Source: a virus. From it: 36,234 nucleotides of DNA. The stretch is taken from the IMG/VR virus record IMGVR_UViG_3300013111_000114, positions 1 to 36,234 of that record. One strand, 5' to 3'. The translations under genes were made by a program, and so were the position numbers. Shown in pieces: positions 25,001 through 31,463 of the stretch. Position 1 is the first letter of the stretch; each line of letters starts with the position of its first letter. The notes beneath the pieces were generated by a model, which was given only the letters and a program-made list of their open reading frames with translations, made no database searches and was not told where the DNA came from.

Positions 25001-25187
25001 AGATGAGAAAAGATTATGGGCCGCGTTAGATAAGATAGGAGATAATAGAGATATGGCAAATGCAGTTAATTCCAAATTTGATGAGAAGTATAATATTGAT
25101 AATAAGGAAGATTTAAGAGAGTTTCTTGCTGATGATTTGTCAGGTGATGATGAAGAAAAAGCTTTTGCATATTTTGGGTTTAAATAA
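22089..25187 (+). CDS. very large baseplate hub-like protein with annexin-like C-terminus
   Basis: In this 1032-residue protein the N-terminal half contains SGIKDISVEYKGGYKAIRKG, INWTVGSLEDLDRLTPHFL and QSVALEWGWQL. I associate these segments with large structural, hub-like proteins of T4-like marine phages. Near 740-800 the segment SLEVDGIGGIQPGNICQTDY resembles the ring-forming part of hub proteins. Residues about 860-950 are acidic linker. The last 70 residues (YWMGTDEKRLWAALDKIG to REFLADDLSGDDEEKAFAYF) look like one annexin-type repeat, with GTDE at 970-973 and the DLSG signature. There is no clear ribosome site, only two bases after the previous stop, which suggests coupling. Lower GC and more GAT/AAT codons than gp18 are noticeable. 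Confidence 0.65.
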   Translation: MIVSYIDKKIQETLKARERAFARKGQSSGEAKSDDISFSDIMSRTVYIRMASNKENSEFNVMIDGGTEVSANVRYRINKEGDAEAYTNTPSTRKGYGFKEDGTGSYRGTKSSGIRPISGIKDISVEYKGGYKAIRKGTINWTVGSLEDLDRLTPHFLTIGQSVALEWGWQLADKKDTNVGNFITIKNVNDNNVIDVNSDLFDNPIPTLISKGGDYDAMGGIISNFEYKLREDGGFDCVTYITSLGGSLFKKSMDKEGEIGLGAVYDKDAIVLQDEEDIENMGGFKKSDFDGLLHGILNLKNIVSDSFARHSGSKEMGGTLIHSSEKDKYSIRTKYNHNLIRIAVNYTNVHYFVRWGWFEDNILTKYLSLIDDKKLTLTFRSIELDESGKYKSCYISNNKKNLVPIDPLKFILFGQNPSGGNLAFTGEIKKEEKKNIIKIFDKLATSKEFHKFSVEENDNIGQIRNIYVNITEIQKAFGIEKNISNEKYGYVDQNKVKPPSTIEAGLNSLLKSIESNFYNQWKFNIVLDTNNTKNLKIVDENYVSPGDENNGEIIYSKFDDVGKMSSNGIYKFPSFNVGSIVKGQDLSFKIPDSMAVTAMYGSSNEKSFASEEYSKYNKLMLINKKFDSTKDNEMDNLSVAYLKHNEIGNIRAEENKKITAEGGWRRGRSWLRYIKTSIKKNESDAVKMSLKDDRNWSYENGTFTLTSDNSDAVMTSDNYYIYDEDNFHIVMKPKAAQAVRDFFNSPKEGSKYLSTFFLIPAELSLEVDGIGGIQPGNICQTDYIQKKYNENVEVDGNSYGPLTFFQIFGIDQKVDGSGWTTSLSTKMRVNTHSMGKVEEFFILEYLSTLSDRSFDQSGDTSVEVDYNELDEEEKEEYKIVVGAAAGFSGETETFVIPQTGEKVEIEPLLKSDADVNAVINEESKGEVSNVQSDVERKKDVQKEKVVNTITDDEVEYITDEIFEAIDYWMGTDEKRLWAALDKIGDNRDMANAVNSKFDEKYNIDNKEDLREFLADDLSGDDEEKAFAYFGFK

Positions 25188-25198
25188 GAGAAAGTAAG

Positions 25199-25861
25199 AT
25201 GCCAAAAGATACAATAAACGAACAAAAATTAGATAAAATAATGGAAGCCCGTAGGACTAACCAACCTGTTTTTAATTATAGAATTAAAAATATAGTTGAG
25301 CGGACTGATAGAGTAGTGAAGAATCAAATTGTTTCCAAAGGAGAGTTTAAAGATGAGAGAGGTCGGTTGGTCAAAGATGGTACTGTTTATCATATTCATT
25401 ATACAAAAGATTTGAAAGAATACTTTATGACTGGTGAGAAGCATGGATTCTTGAGCAAACTTATTTATCCAATAAAGAAGATTACAGAGTTTGGTTTGTA
25501 TAATAAATTAAATGGTCAACAGCCACTTACTCTTAAAGGAGAAACAATAAAGCCTACAGAAGAAGATTATAAGAGAGGATTTTATAAACGACATTTTGTG
25601 ATAAAGGCAAACGATGATTCATCAATACCATTTGAAATAAATCGTGGTCATCTTGATACATCACCATTGTATAAGTATGTATCTTTAAAGTGGTATATTA
25701 AAGGGAATAAGGATAAAGTTAAAGAACAAAATAATAACCAAAAGAAAATTGCAAGTAAAGTAATTTCCAATGTTGGTAAGTTATTACCAGATTTTCAGTT
25801 TTTTAAATTTGAAGAAAATTTATCACCTAAAGAATTAGTTGAAAAAAAATTGGGTTTATGA
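25199..25861 (+). CDS. conserved virion-associated protein of marine T4-like phages
   Basis: The 220-residue protein has VYHIHYTKDLKEYFMTGEKH near residue 63, KPTEEDYKRGFYKRHFVIKA near 122 and PLYKYVSLKWYIKG near 158. I recall the pattern HIHYTxDxKExYMTG plus TRYFxxKANDxxxPxFEI plus YKYxSxxWxIxG from conserved structural-region proteins of T4-like cyanophages and pelagiphages, but not an assigned function. It is soluble and basic, with no catalytic motif. It ends the tail module, 11 bases after the hub-like gene, and precedes thyX, which has its own candidate promoter. Confidence 0.6.
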   Translation: MPKDTINEQKLDKIMEARRTNQPVFNYRIKNIVERTDRVVKNQIVSKGEFKDERGRLVKDGTVYHIHYTKDLKEYFMTGEKHGFLSKLIYPIKKITEFGLYNKLNGQQPLTLKGETIKPTEEDYKRGFYKRHFVIKANDDSSIPFEINRGHLDTSPLYKYVSLKWYIKGNKDKVKEQNNNQKKIASKVISNVGKLLPDFQFFKFEENLSPKELVEKKLGL

Positions 25862-25870
25862 GATTTAATT

Positions 25871-25884
25871 AGATATATATAATA
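25871..25884 (+). promoter_or_regulatory. candidate promoter motif before thyX
   Basis: AGATATATATAATA lies 33 bases before the thyX start, in the 42-base gap that divides tail genes from nucleotide and replication genes. It shares AGATATATAT with the copy at 10353. If it is a promoter, the same signal serves both structural and metabolic genes. Confidence 0.33.
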
Positions 25885-25903
25885 AATAAAGAGGTTATAA
25901 AAT

Positions 25904-26608
25904 ATGAAGGTTTTAGATAAAGGTTTTATAGAGGTTATAGATACATTAGGAAATGATCTAACAGTTGTAAATTCAGCAAGAGTATCATTCGGTAATAGAA
26001 AAGAAAAGTGGGATGTGAGTGATGAAAAACTTGTTAGATATTTAGCAAAGAACAAACATTTCAGTCCATTTAGGCATTTACAAGTTCAATTCCACATTAA
26101 GGCCCCGGAGGTAGTTCTCCGCCAACTCTTTAAACATTTGGTGGGAATAGAATCCACATCACATTATGCAACCAAAGATATGCCATTCAATGAAATATCT
26201 GGTAGATACACAAAGGTTACTGAATTTTATATTCCAGAAGTTTGGAGGGCACAATCAGACGATAATAAACAAGCAAGTGATGGTGAATTAGATGACTTAC
26301 AACAGAAACGAATGAATCAGATATACAGAGAATTTTTAAGTAATGTAGAACGGACTTATGATTCAATGTTAGATACAGGAATGGCAAGAGAGCAAGCGAG
26401 AATAATAATGCCACTTTCACAATATACTGAAGTGTATTGGACCATGTCGTTTCAATCTATTGCAAATTTTATAGAACTACGAGATCATGACCACGCCCAA
26501 TGGGAAATTAGGGAATACGCAAAAGTGATGAAAGAGATGATGATGGATATTTACCCAGAAACAATGAAAATTTGGTCAGAAGTATATTGGGATGATAATA
26601 GAGGATAG
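25904..26608 (+). CDS. thyX: flavin-dependent thymidylate synthase ThyX
   Basis: This 234-residue ThyX would make dTMP from dUMP using FAD, NADPH and methylene-tetrahydrofolate. The fold is clear from NSARVSFG, HFSPFRHLQVQFHIKAP, RQLFKHLVGI, FNEISGRYTKV (N96-E-I-S-G-R-Y102), MAREQARIIMPLSQYTEVYW and FIELRDHDHAQWEIREYA. The signature RHRxxSxNExSxRY is altered. The first part reads K77-H78, and about 17 residues including STSHYATKDMPF separate it from NEISGRY. GAGG precedes the start. Phage ThyX supports DNA synthesis, and its neighbour is a DNA polymerase. The altered signature is seen directly; its effect on activity is unknown. Confidence 0.9.
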   Translation: MKVLDKGFIEVIDTLGNDLTVVNSARVSFGNRKEKWDVSDEKLVRYLAKNKHFSPFRHLQVQFHIKAPEVVLRQLFKHLVGIESTSHYATKDMPFNEISGRYTKVTEFYIPEVWRAQSDDNKQASDGELDDLQQKRMNQIYREFLSNVERTYDSMLDTGMAREQARIIMPLSQYTEVYWTMSFQSIANFIELRDHDHAQWEIREYAKVMKEMMMDIYPETMKIWSEVYWDDNRG

Positions 26609-26627
26609 AAAGTCTTGGAGAAACTTT

Positions 26628-27875
26628 ATGATAGAGTTTGAAGAAAATGACTCTATCGTAATTCCAATCCAATGTGATGATAATAAACATCCGTGGGAAA
26701 CTGAATTATGTGTATTGTATGTACAGTTTCTTAACGGTGTAGAATATGTTTTACCCTTTAGACATTCAGATGCGCTGAATCTAAATTCTAAATACATTCC
26801 ATTAACACAAACTCCAAAGAATACTTATGTGTATGATAAGAAGAAATTACTACATTTTTTTAAGTGGGATAATGTATTTGATGTTCAGTTAAGTCATTAT
26901 ATGAAAACGAATGAGCCGCTGATAATAGAAGATTTAATAACATCCGCACATGAACATTTTTATAGAGATTACTATGATATTCCAAATATAAATTGCGCAA
27001 TTCCATTGATGAAACATATAGAATGGTGTAGAAAATTGGTCAAAATATTGAAAAGTGCATCGGATACGGATAAAGATAATAAATCGTATAATGTGTATAA
27101 CAATGATGTATTAGAGAACTTAAATTATATAGAATCAAGTGGACTACAAACAACAGACGGTATGGTATATTCAGAATACAATCCATACACTTTAACTGGA
27201 CGACCATCTAATAGATTCGGTGGTATTAACTTTGCCGCTCTTAATAAGAAAGATGGAAGTCGTGAGAAGTTCGTAAGTAGGTTTGGTAAAGATGGAATGT
27301 TAGTGGAGATGGATTATGATGCTTACCATCCATCTATAATTGCAGATATAGTAGGATATAAATTTGATGGTGATGTATATGTACAATTAGGGAAATATTA
27401 TGGTACTGCTAGAGAAGAAAGTAAAATTTTAACCTTTCAATATTTGTATGGTCATATACCCGATGATGTATTGAGAGTTATTCCATTTTTTGTTAGTGTG
27501 GATAATTATATAAATGACATGTGGCGTGAATATAATCACAATGGTTATACTGAAACAGCTCTTTTTAAAAGGAAAATATATAAACAAAATTTAACAAATA
27601 TGAATAAGAATAAATTATTTAATTATTTTTTACAGTCAGCAGAATTTGAGTATAGTGTTACAACCATGACTAAGTTACGTGAGTTTATTGGCTCGGGTAA
27701 CTGTAAAAGTAAATTTATATTATATACATACGATTCTTTTTTATTTGATATGCACTTATCTGATGGCAAGGATTTTATTTTAACCATTAAAGATATATTA
27801 GAGGATGAGAAGTTTAAAGTTAAAGTAAAATATGGATTCAACTATCATAATATGAGTGATTTTATTAAAATATGA
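26628..27875 (+). CDS. family A (Pol I-type) DNA polymerase, short form
   Basis: This 415-residue protein has the palm and fingers of a family A polymerase. YTLTGRPSNRFGGIN and REKFVSRFG match the TGRxSS and IR..F region. Motif A is VEMDYDAYHP with D229. The O-helix is R262-x3-K266-x3-F270-x3-Y274-G275, the exact Pol I spacing. Motif C is YTYDSFLFD with D369, where the usual HDE is YDS. The N-terminal 110 residues look like a shrunken 3'-5' exonuclease domain (YVLPFRHSD, FDVQLSHYM) lacking the DxE catalytic pair. TTGGAG precedes the ATG at 26628, which I prefer to the in-frame ATG 26592. T4-like phages normally carry family B gp43. A proofreading exonuclease may be encoded elsewhere. Confidence 0.82.
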   Translation: MIEFEENDSIVIPIQCDDNKHPWETELCVLYVQFLNGVEYVLPFRHSDALNLNSKYIPLTQTPKNTYVYDKKKLLHFFKWDNVFDVQLSHYMKTNEPLIIEDLITSAHEHFYRDYYDIPNINCAIPLMKHIEWCRKLVKILKSASDTDKDNKSYNVYNNDVLENLNYIESSGLQTTDGMVYSEYNPYTLTGRPSNRFGGINFAALNKKDGSREKFVSRFGKDGMLVEMDYDAYHPSIIADIVGYKFDGDVYVQLGKYYGTAREESKILTFQYLYGHIPDDVLRVIPFFVSVDNYINDMWREYNHNGYTETALFKRKIYKQNLTNMNKNKLFNYFLQSAEFEYSVTTMTKLREFIGSGNCKSKFILYTYDSFLFDMHLSDGKDFILTIKDILEDEKFKVKVKYGFNYHNMSDFIKI

Positions 27876-27886
27876 TACTTATCAAT
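27873..27886 (+). promoter_or_regulatory. candidate promoter motif before the GIY-YIG endonuclease
   Basis: TGATACTTATCAAT starts inside the polymerase stop codon and lies 48 bases before the ATG at 27921. Its first ten bases are identical to those before the other homing endonuclease (13340), which suggests that these genes travel with, or adopt, this signal. Confidence 0.33.
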
Positions 27887-27920
27887 AGATGGAATCTGAA
27901 AATAATATGGAAATAAAGTG

Positions 27921-28838
27921 ATGAAAAATGTAGAATATTATGTATATATATTAAAAAACAGTGAAACTGACAATCCTTTTTATGTTGGGAAGGGCAATGG
28001 TAGTAGAATGTATTATCATGAAAATACTGTTAAAACTGGTAAAGAGTTAAAGAATAAACATCTATATTATAAAATAGTAAAAATTTTAGAATCTGGATAT
28101 AAAATTAAATATGAAATATTATATAAAACAACTGATGAAGAACTCGCGTATAAAGTGGAAGAGAAGAAAATTGAAGAACTGGGAATCGATAATTTATGTA
28201 ATTTAACTTATGGTGGTAATGGATGTAGGTCAACAGATGAAATTAGAAAAAAACAATCCATCGCAATGACAAATAGGCATAAAAATGATGTTAATATTGT
28301 TAACGGGCTGAAGAATTATATGAAGAATATTACTGGTAAAACTTATGATGAAATACATGGTAGTAATAAGGCTAAACTTATAAAGGATAAACAATCATTA
28401 AAAAAGAAGGGTAAAACTTATGAAGAAATGTATGGTGTTGACGTTGCTAAAAAAGTTAAATTGCAACATTCAAAGTCAATGACCGGCAGAATATTGTCTG
28501 ATGAAACTAAGAAAAAAATAAGTATTGCTAATACTGGAAATTTACCGACTACCGGGTTTACCAATAGGACTCATTCTAAAGAAACTAAGGAGTTGTTAAG
28601 AAAAAGATTTATGAATTCCAATAATCATAATTTTAGAAAATATATTATTGAATCTCCACAAAGTGATATTTATGAATTTAATGGACAGTATGAAATTGTT
28701 AATTTTTTTGATAAATATAATGATGATAATAATTTAGCAGGAAACCGTAGAGTCAGTCCACATAATTTAATTAGAAAGAAAAAAAATAAGGGGTGGAGAG
28801 TGATAGATTCTTACAGACCTTATTATATAGATAAATAA
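27921..28838 (+). CDS. GIY-YIG homing endonuclease
   Basis: The 305-residue protein starts with the GIY-YIG nuclease domain. YYVYILKN is at residues 6-13, FYVGKG at 20-25, the conserved Arg in SRMYYH follows, and a Glu lies in KVEEKKIEELG. After residue 95 come repeated NUMOD-like and helix-turn DNA-binding elements, such as TDEIRKKQSIAMTNRH, GKTYEEMYGV, SDETKKKISIANTGN and SKETKELLRKRFM. The C-terminal segment SDIYEFNGQYEIVNFF resembles an intron-endonuclease DNA-contact domain. It is a free-standing mobile gene next to the polymerase gene, a favoured homing target in phages. A GTG at 27918 directly precedes the ATG; I take the ATG. Confidence 0.9.
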   Translation: MKNVEYYVYILKNSETDNPFYVGKGNGSRMYYHENTVKTGKELKNKHLYYKIVKILESGYKIKYEILYKTTDEELAYKVEEKKIEELGIDNLCNLTYGGNGCRSTDEIRKKQSIAMTNRHKNDVNIVNGLKNYMKNITGKTYDEIHGSNKAKLIKDKQSLKKKGKTYEEMYGVDVAKKVKLQHSKSMTGRILSDETKKKISIANTGNLPTTGFTNRTHSKETKELLRKRFMNSNNHNFRKYIIESPQSDIYEFNGQYEIVNFFDKYNDDNNLAGNRRVSPHNLIRKKKNKGWRVIDSYRPYYIDK

Positions 28839-28845
28839 CGAACCG

Positions 28846-28866
28846 TGATATTTATAGTTATAAATA
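28846..28866 (+). promoter_or_regulatory. candidate late promoter before the 686-residue gene
   Basis: The recurring motif TGATATTTATAGTT (28846-28859) is followed at 28859-28866 by TATAAATA, the exact T4 late promoter -10 consensus, ending 18 bases before the ATG at 28885. This is the only exact TATAAATA I noticed in an intergenic region of the window. Spacing from TATAAATA to the ribosome site AGGAAAG is short, so the upstream motif could be the true element. Confidence 0.4.
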
Positions 28867-28884
28867 CACTACAGGAAAGTTTAT

Positions 28885-30945
28885 ATGATTACAGACATTA
28901 AAAAGATATTAGTAGAGTGGGCTTATCGTACTAATGATGGTAAACCTAATCCAAAGAGTATGGGACATCAAATTTTATTAGATGAAGTTTTAAAAGATTT
29001 TGGGTGGAATTTAGAACAGAGATCTGAATTAATGAATAATTTGATGGAACAGCCATCGGATAGAGAAAAATTGATGAAGAAGGTTATTAAGTATAAAAAT
29101 GATGATGGTGAAGATAAAGAGATAACAGTTGGTGGTGCATTAAAGCAGGGTGAAGAACATCCGGCTTATGATAAAGCAAAACAAATTACGGATACAGGTG
29201 ATGATAAACAACAATCCAAAGGATTAGAACCAGATGATTTTGAAAGATTTTCAGATAAGAATAAACCAGATGAAAAAGAAAAAGGAGATGAACAACCAAA
29301 AGATGATGAAGAAGGTGAGGGAATAAAATCTGGAGAGCCAAATCAAAAAGATAAATCTCTAAAGGATGTAAACACATCCGAATCAGAAGTATATTCTAAT
29401 CCTGATACTGGTATTTCGGATGAAGAGTTTTCAGAAAAAGGTATAGAATCAAATTTTGAAAATGAAGAAGATGAATTACAAGAATCTGCATTAGATGAAT
29501 ATTTTGCAAGTGGTAAGATACCAAAAAAATATCAAAAAGTAATCACTCGATTAATGAACTCAAAACTCGGTAAACAAAGTATTACAGATTATATGACAGG
29601 AGTAGGTGCCGGTAAAATACAATCTCAGGCAGGTGAAATACTTACGATGGCAAGTGTTGGAATGAATGATGAAGAATTTGATGGTTTTATGGAAACATTG
29701 AATAAACAAGTTGGTAAGTATCCAAAAGGTAGTAAACCGGTTGTGACAAAAGATTGGTTAGAATCAGTAAAACATGTAAGAACTGTTACTATGAAAAGAT
29801 ATAATTCAGAGTTTGGTAAAGGTAATTGGAGTATTAGTAATAGTGCATGGGATGTACAGAATGAGTTTGAAGCATTAGGTAATGATGATTATAATGCAAA
29901 CAAAGGATTTTCATCTGATATGTATGTTAAGTTAGAAGTAAATGGTGAACCTGTATTAGATGAAATATCACTTAAAAAAGATTCAACAGCTAATATATAC
30001 AACGGAGTTGTTACTGATATAAATAATTGGTCTGATAAAGTACCACCACAGGCAGATATAAAAGAATATAAAAAAGGTGAGATACAAAGACCTATTGAAT
30101 ATGGAACTAAAGCAAAAACATTAAAATATACCTCAGATGATTTGCTTAACGAAAATGTAATCAAAAATAAAAATTTGAAAATAACACTTGCATCATTAGG
30201 AGTAATTAAAGGTGATGCTAAAAAAGGATATACTATAGACTCAAAAGCACAAGAAATATTAGACGAATTATCATCTATGGAAATTCCACCACCAATAGAT
30301 AGAGCTAGATTTAAAGAAGTTATGGGTACAGGCGACACGACTAGATTTAAAAAGTATATGATTATGCATGCTGCAGTACAAAGAGCAAATGAAATTGCAA
30401 ATGGTAATGATGGGGAATCAGAGGCAAGTAAATTTTTAAATAATCATTTGGGTTATGAAAAAGGTGAAGACGGAAAGTTTCCTAAAGGTTCAATAAAAAG
30501 ATATGAGAATGATACTATACAATTTTTAGTTGAAGATGAAGAAGCTAAAGAGGGGTGTTTAAATGCATTAGCAGAAAAGTTACCTATGAAATCTTTATTA
30601 GAGGGTGAAGAAAAAATGGCAATAGGTGGATTATCCGCAGATCCTAAAACATTAAAAAGAATGTTTGGTATAGATAATTATGATGACTTTAAAGCTGGAT
30701 TAACTATGAAAGATGATGATTTAGGTCAAAATTACTTGGTCTATCGTTCACAAAAACCAGCTAAAGAAGTTTCCATAGCAGAAGTTCAAGTAAGACAAAA
30801 AGGAAAAGGTTACGCGTCAAGTGTTGGTTTAGAGTTCGCTATTGCAACAGATTTTGCAAAAGAGTTGTATGATGCTAATAAAGAGGAATATCCACCTGAA
30901 CCAGAAATAAGTTCCAAAGAACGAAATAAGCTAGGAGTTGGTTAA
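28885..30945 (+). CDS. large protein of unknown function, probably virion-associated
   Basis: In this 686-residue protein the N-terminal 50 residues (ITDIKKILVEWAYRTNDGKP, HQILLDEVLKDFGW, LMNNLME) form a short helical motif. I recall this motif at the start of several otherwise unrelated phage proteins, so it may be a shared docking or packaging tag. Residues about 80-200 are acidic low-complexity linker. The central part has FSSDMYVKLEVNGEPVLDEI followed by SLKKDS. The D and E-x-S-x-K arrangement loosely resembles PD-(D/E)XK nuclease cores, which is suggestive only. The C-terminal 200 residues are unassigned. The stop overlaps the next start (TAATG). A candidate late promoter suggests a virion or head-internal protein. 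Confidence 0.5.
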   Translation: MITDIKKILVEWAYRTNDGKPNPKSMGHQILLDEVLKDFGWNLEQRSELMNNLMEQPSDREKLMKKVIKYKNDDGEDKEITVGGALKQGEEHPAYDKAKQITDTGDDKQQSKGLEPDDFERFSDKNKPDEKEKGDEQPKDDEEGEGIKSGEPNQKDKSLKDVNTSESEVYSNPDTGISDEEFSEKGIESNFENEEDELQESALDEYFASGKIPKKYQKVITRLMNSKLGKQSITDYMTGVGAGKIQSQAGEILTMASVGMNDEEFDGFMETLNKQVGKYPKGSKPVVTKDWLESVKHVRTVTMKRYNSEFGKGNWSISNSAWDVQNEFEALGNDDYNANKGFSSDMYVKLEVNGEPVLDEISLKKDSTANIYNGVVTDINNWSDKVPPQADIKEYKKGEIQRPIEYGTKAKTLKYTSDDLLNENVIKNKNLKITLASLGVIKGDAKKGYTIDSKAQEILDELSSMEIPPPIDRARFKEVMGTGDTTRFKKYMIMHAAVQRANEIANGNDGESEASKFLNNHLGYEKGEDGKFPKGSIKRYENDTIQFLVEDEEAKEGCLNALAEKLPMKSLLEGEEKMAIGGLSADPKTLKRMFGIDNYDDFKAGLTMKDDDLGQNYLVYRSQKPAKEVSIAEVQVRQKGKGYASSVGLEFAIATDFAKELYDANKEEYPPEPEISSKERNKLGVG

Positions 30946-31358
30946 TGAAATCACAACTTCTCTGCACTTTCACTGCTAAACATCAACTTGATGATATTTT
31001 TGAACTCATTATAGAATGTAACGATATTCTATACAATAAGATATATGTATTCCAAAATCTTAATGATTCATCACAATTAATTTGTACATATAATATTGAA
31101 TACGATGAAGAAAATTATATGGAAAATATTCCAAATACTATTTCATTGCACCGCAAGAAACAAAGTAATACATTATATACTATAAATGCTCTTAATGAGG
31201 TAATTAGGTCATTAAATAATGGGGTATTAGATAAAAGGTTTCCAGTACCTTGGGAAGAATATCAAAATAGTTTATTGCTTACCAATGATATGGGACTTAA
31301 TAAAATACCAACAAAAATACACAGTATCGTGGATACAAAAAAATCTGAAAAAGAGTAA
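30945..31358 (+). CDS. conserved phage protein of unknown function
   Basis: The 137-residue protein includes LYNKIYVFQNLNDSSQLICT, a CTYNIEYDEENY segment, HRKKQSNTLYTINALNEVIR and VPWEEYQNSLLLTN. The pattern HRKKxxNTLYTINALNxxI..LNNGVxDxxFxVxWxxY is familiar to me from conserved hypotheticals of marine T4-like phages, but I know of no assigned role. TAGGAG lies eight bases before the ATG, which overlaps the previous stop by one base. It precedes gp32, so a link to replication or recombination is possible. A recombination mediator such as UvsY could be tested for, but the sequence does not show it. Confidence 0.55.
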   Translation: MKSQLLCTFTAKHQLDDIFELIIECNDILYNKIYVFQNLNDSSQLICTYNIEYDEENYMENIPNTISLHRKKQSNTLYTINALNEVIRSLNNGVLDKRFPVPWEEYQNSLLLTNDMGLNKIPTKIHSIVDTKKSEKE

Positions 31359-31386
31359 AAAAATAATTGTATTTAGCCTTTTTGGT

Positions 31387-31400
31387 TGATATATATTATC
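31387..31400 (+). promoter_or_regulatory. candidate promoter motif in the gp32 leader
   Basis: TGATATATATTATC lies 77 bases before the gp32 start, the longest distance among the ten copies. This leaves room for the hairpin at 31405-31424 in the transcript leader. Confidence 0.35.
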
Positions 31401-31404
31401 AAAT

Positions 31405-31424
31405 GGTTACTGATGGTAGTAACT
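31405..31424 (+). promoter_or_regulatory. leader hairpin upstream of gp32, possible autoregulatory site
   Basis: GTTACT (31406-31411) pairs with AGTAAC (31418-31423) around a GATGGT loop, extendable by one G-U pair. It is followed by about 30 bases of A-rich unpaired sequence up to the AGGAG site. In T4, gp32 represses its own translation by nucleating at a leader pseudoknot about 67 bases upstream and spreading over unstructured RNA. This layout is similar, but I see no pseudoknot partner. Confidence 0.35.
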
Positions 31425-31463
31425 GACAAATGAAAAATAACTAATAATACAGGAGAATAACAA

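Noticed and set aside
27600-28838. Self-splicing intron in the polymerase gene carrying the GIY-YIG gene
   Set aside because: The polymerase frame ends normally after motif C and its final strand, and no second exon was seen downstream, so the endonuclease gene looks free-standing.
29889-30338. 149-codon minus-strand frame inside the 686-residue gene
   Set aside because: No start signal and no recognisable motif; the plus-strand gene has its own ribosome site and promoter-like sequence.
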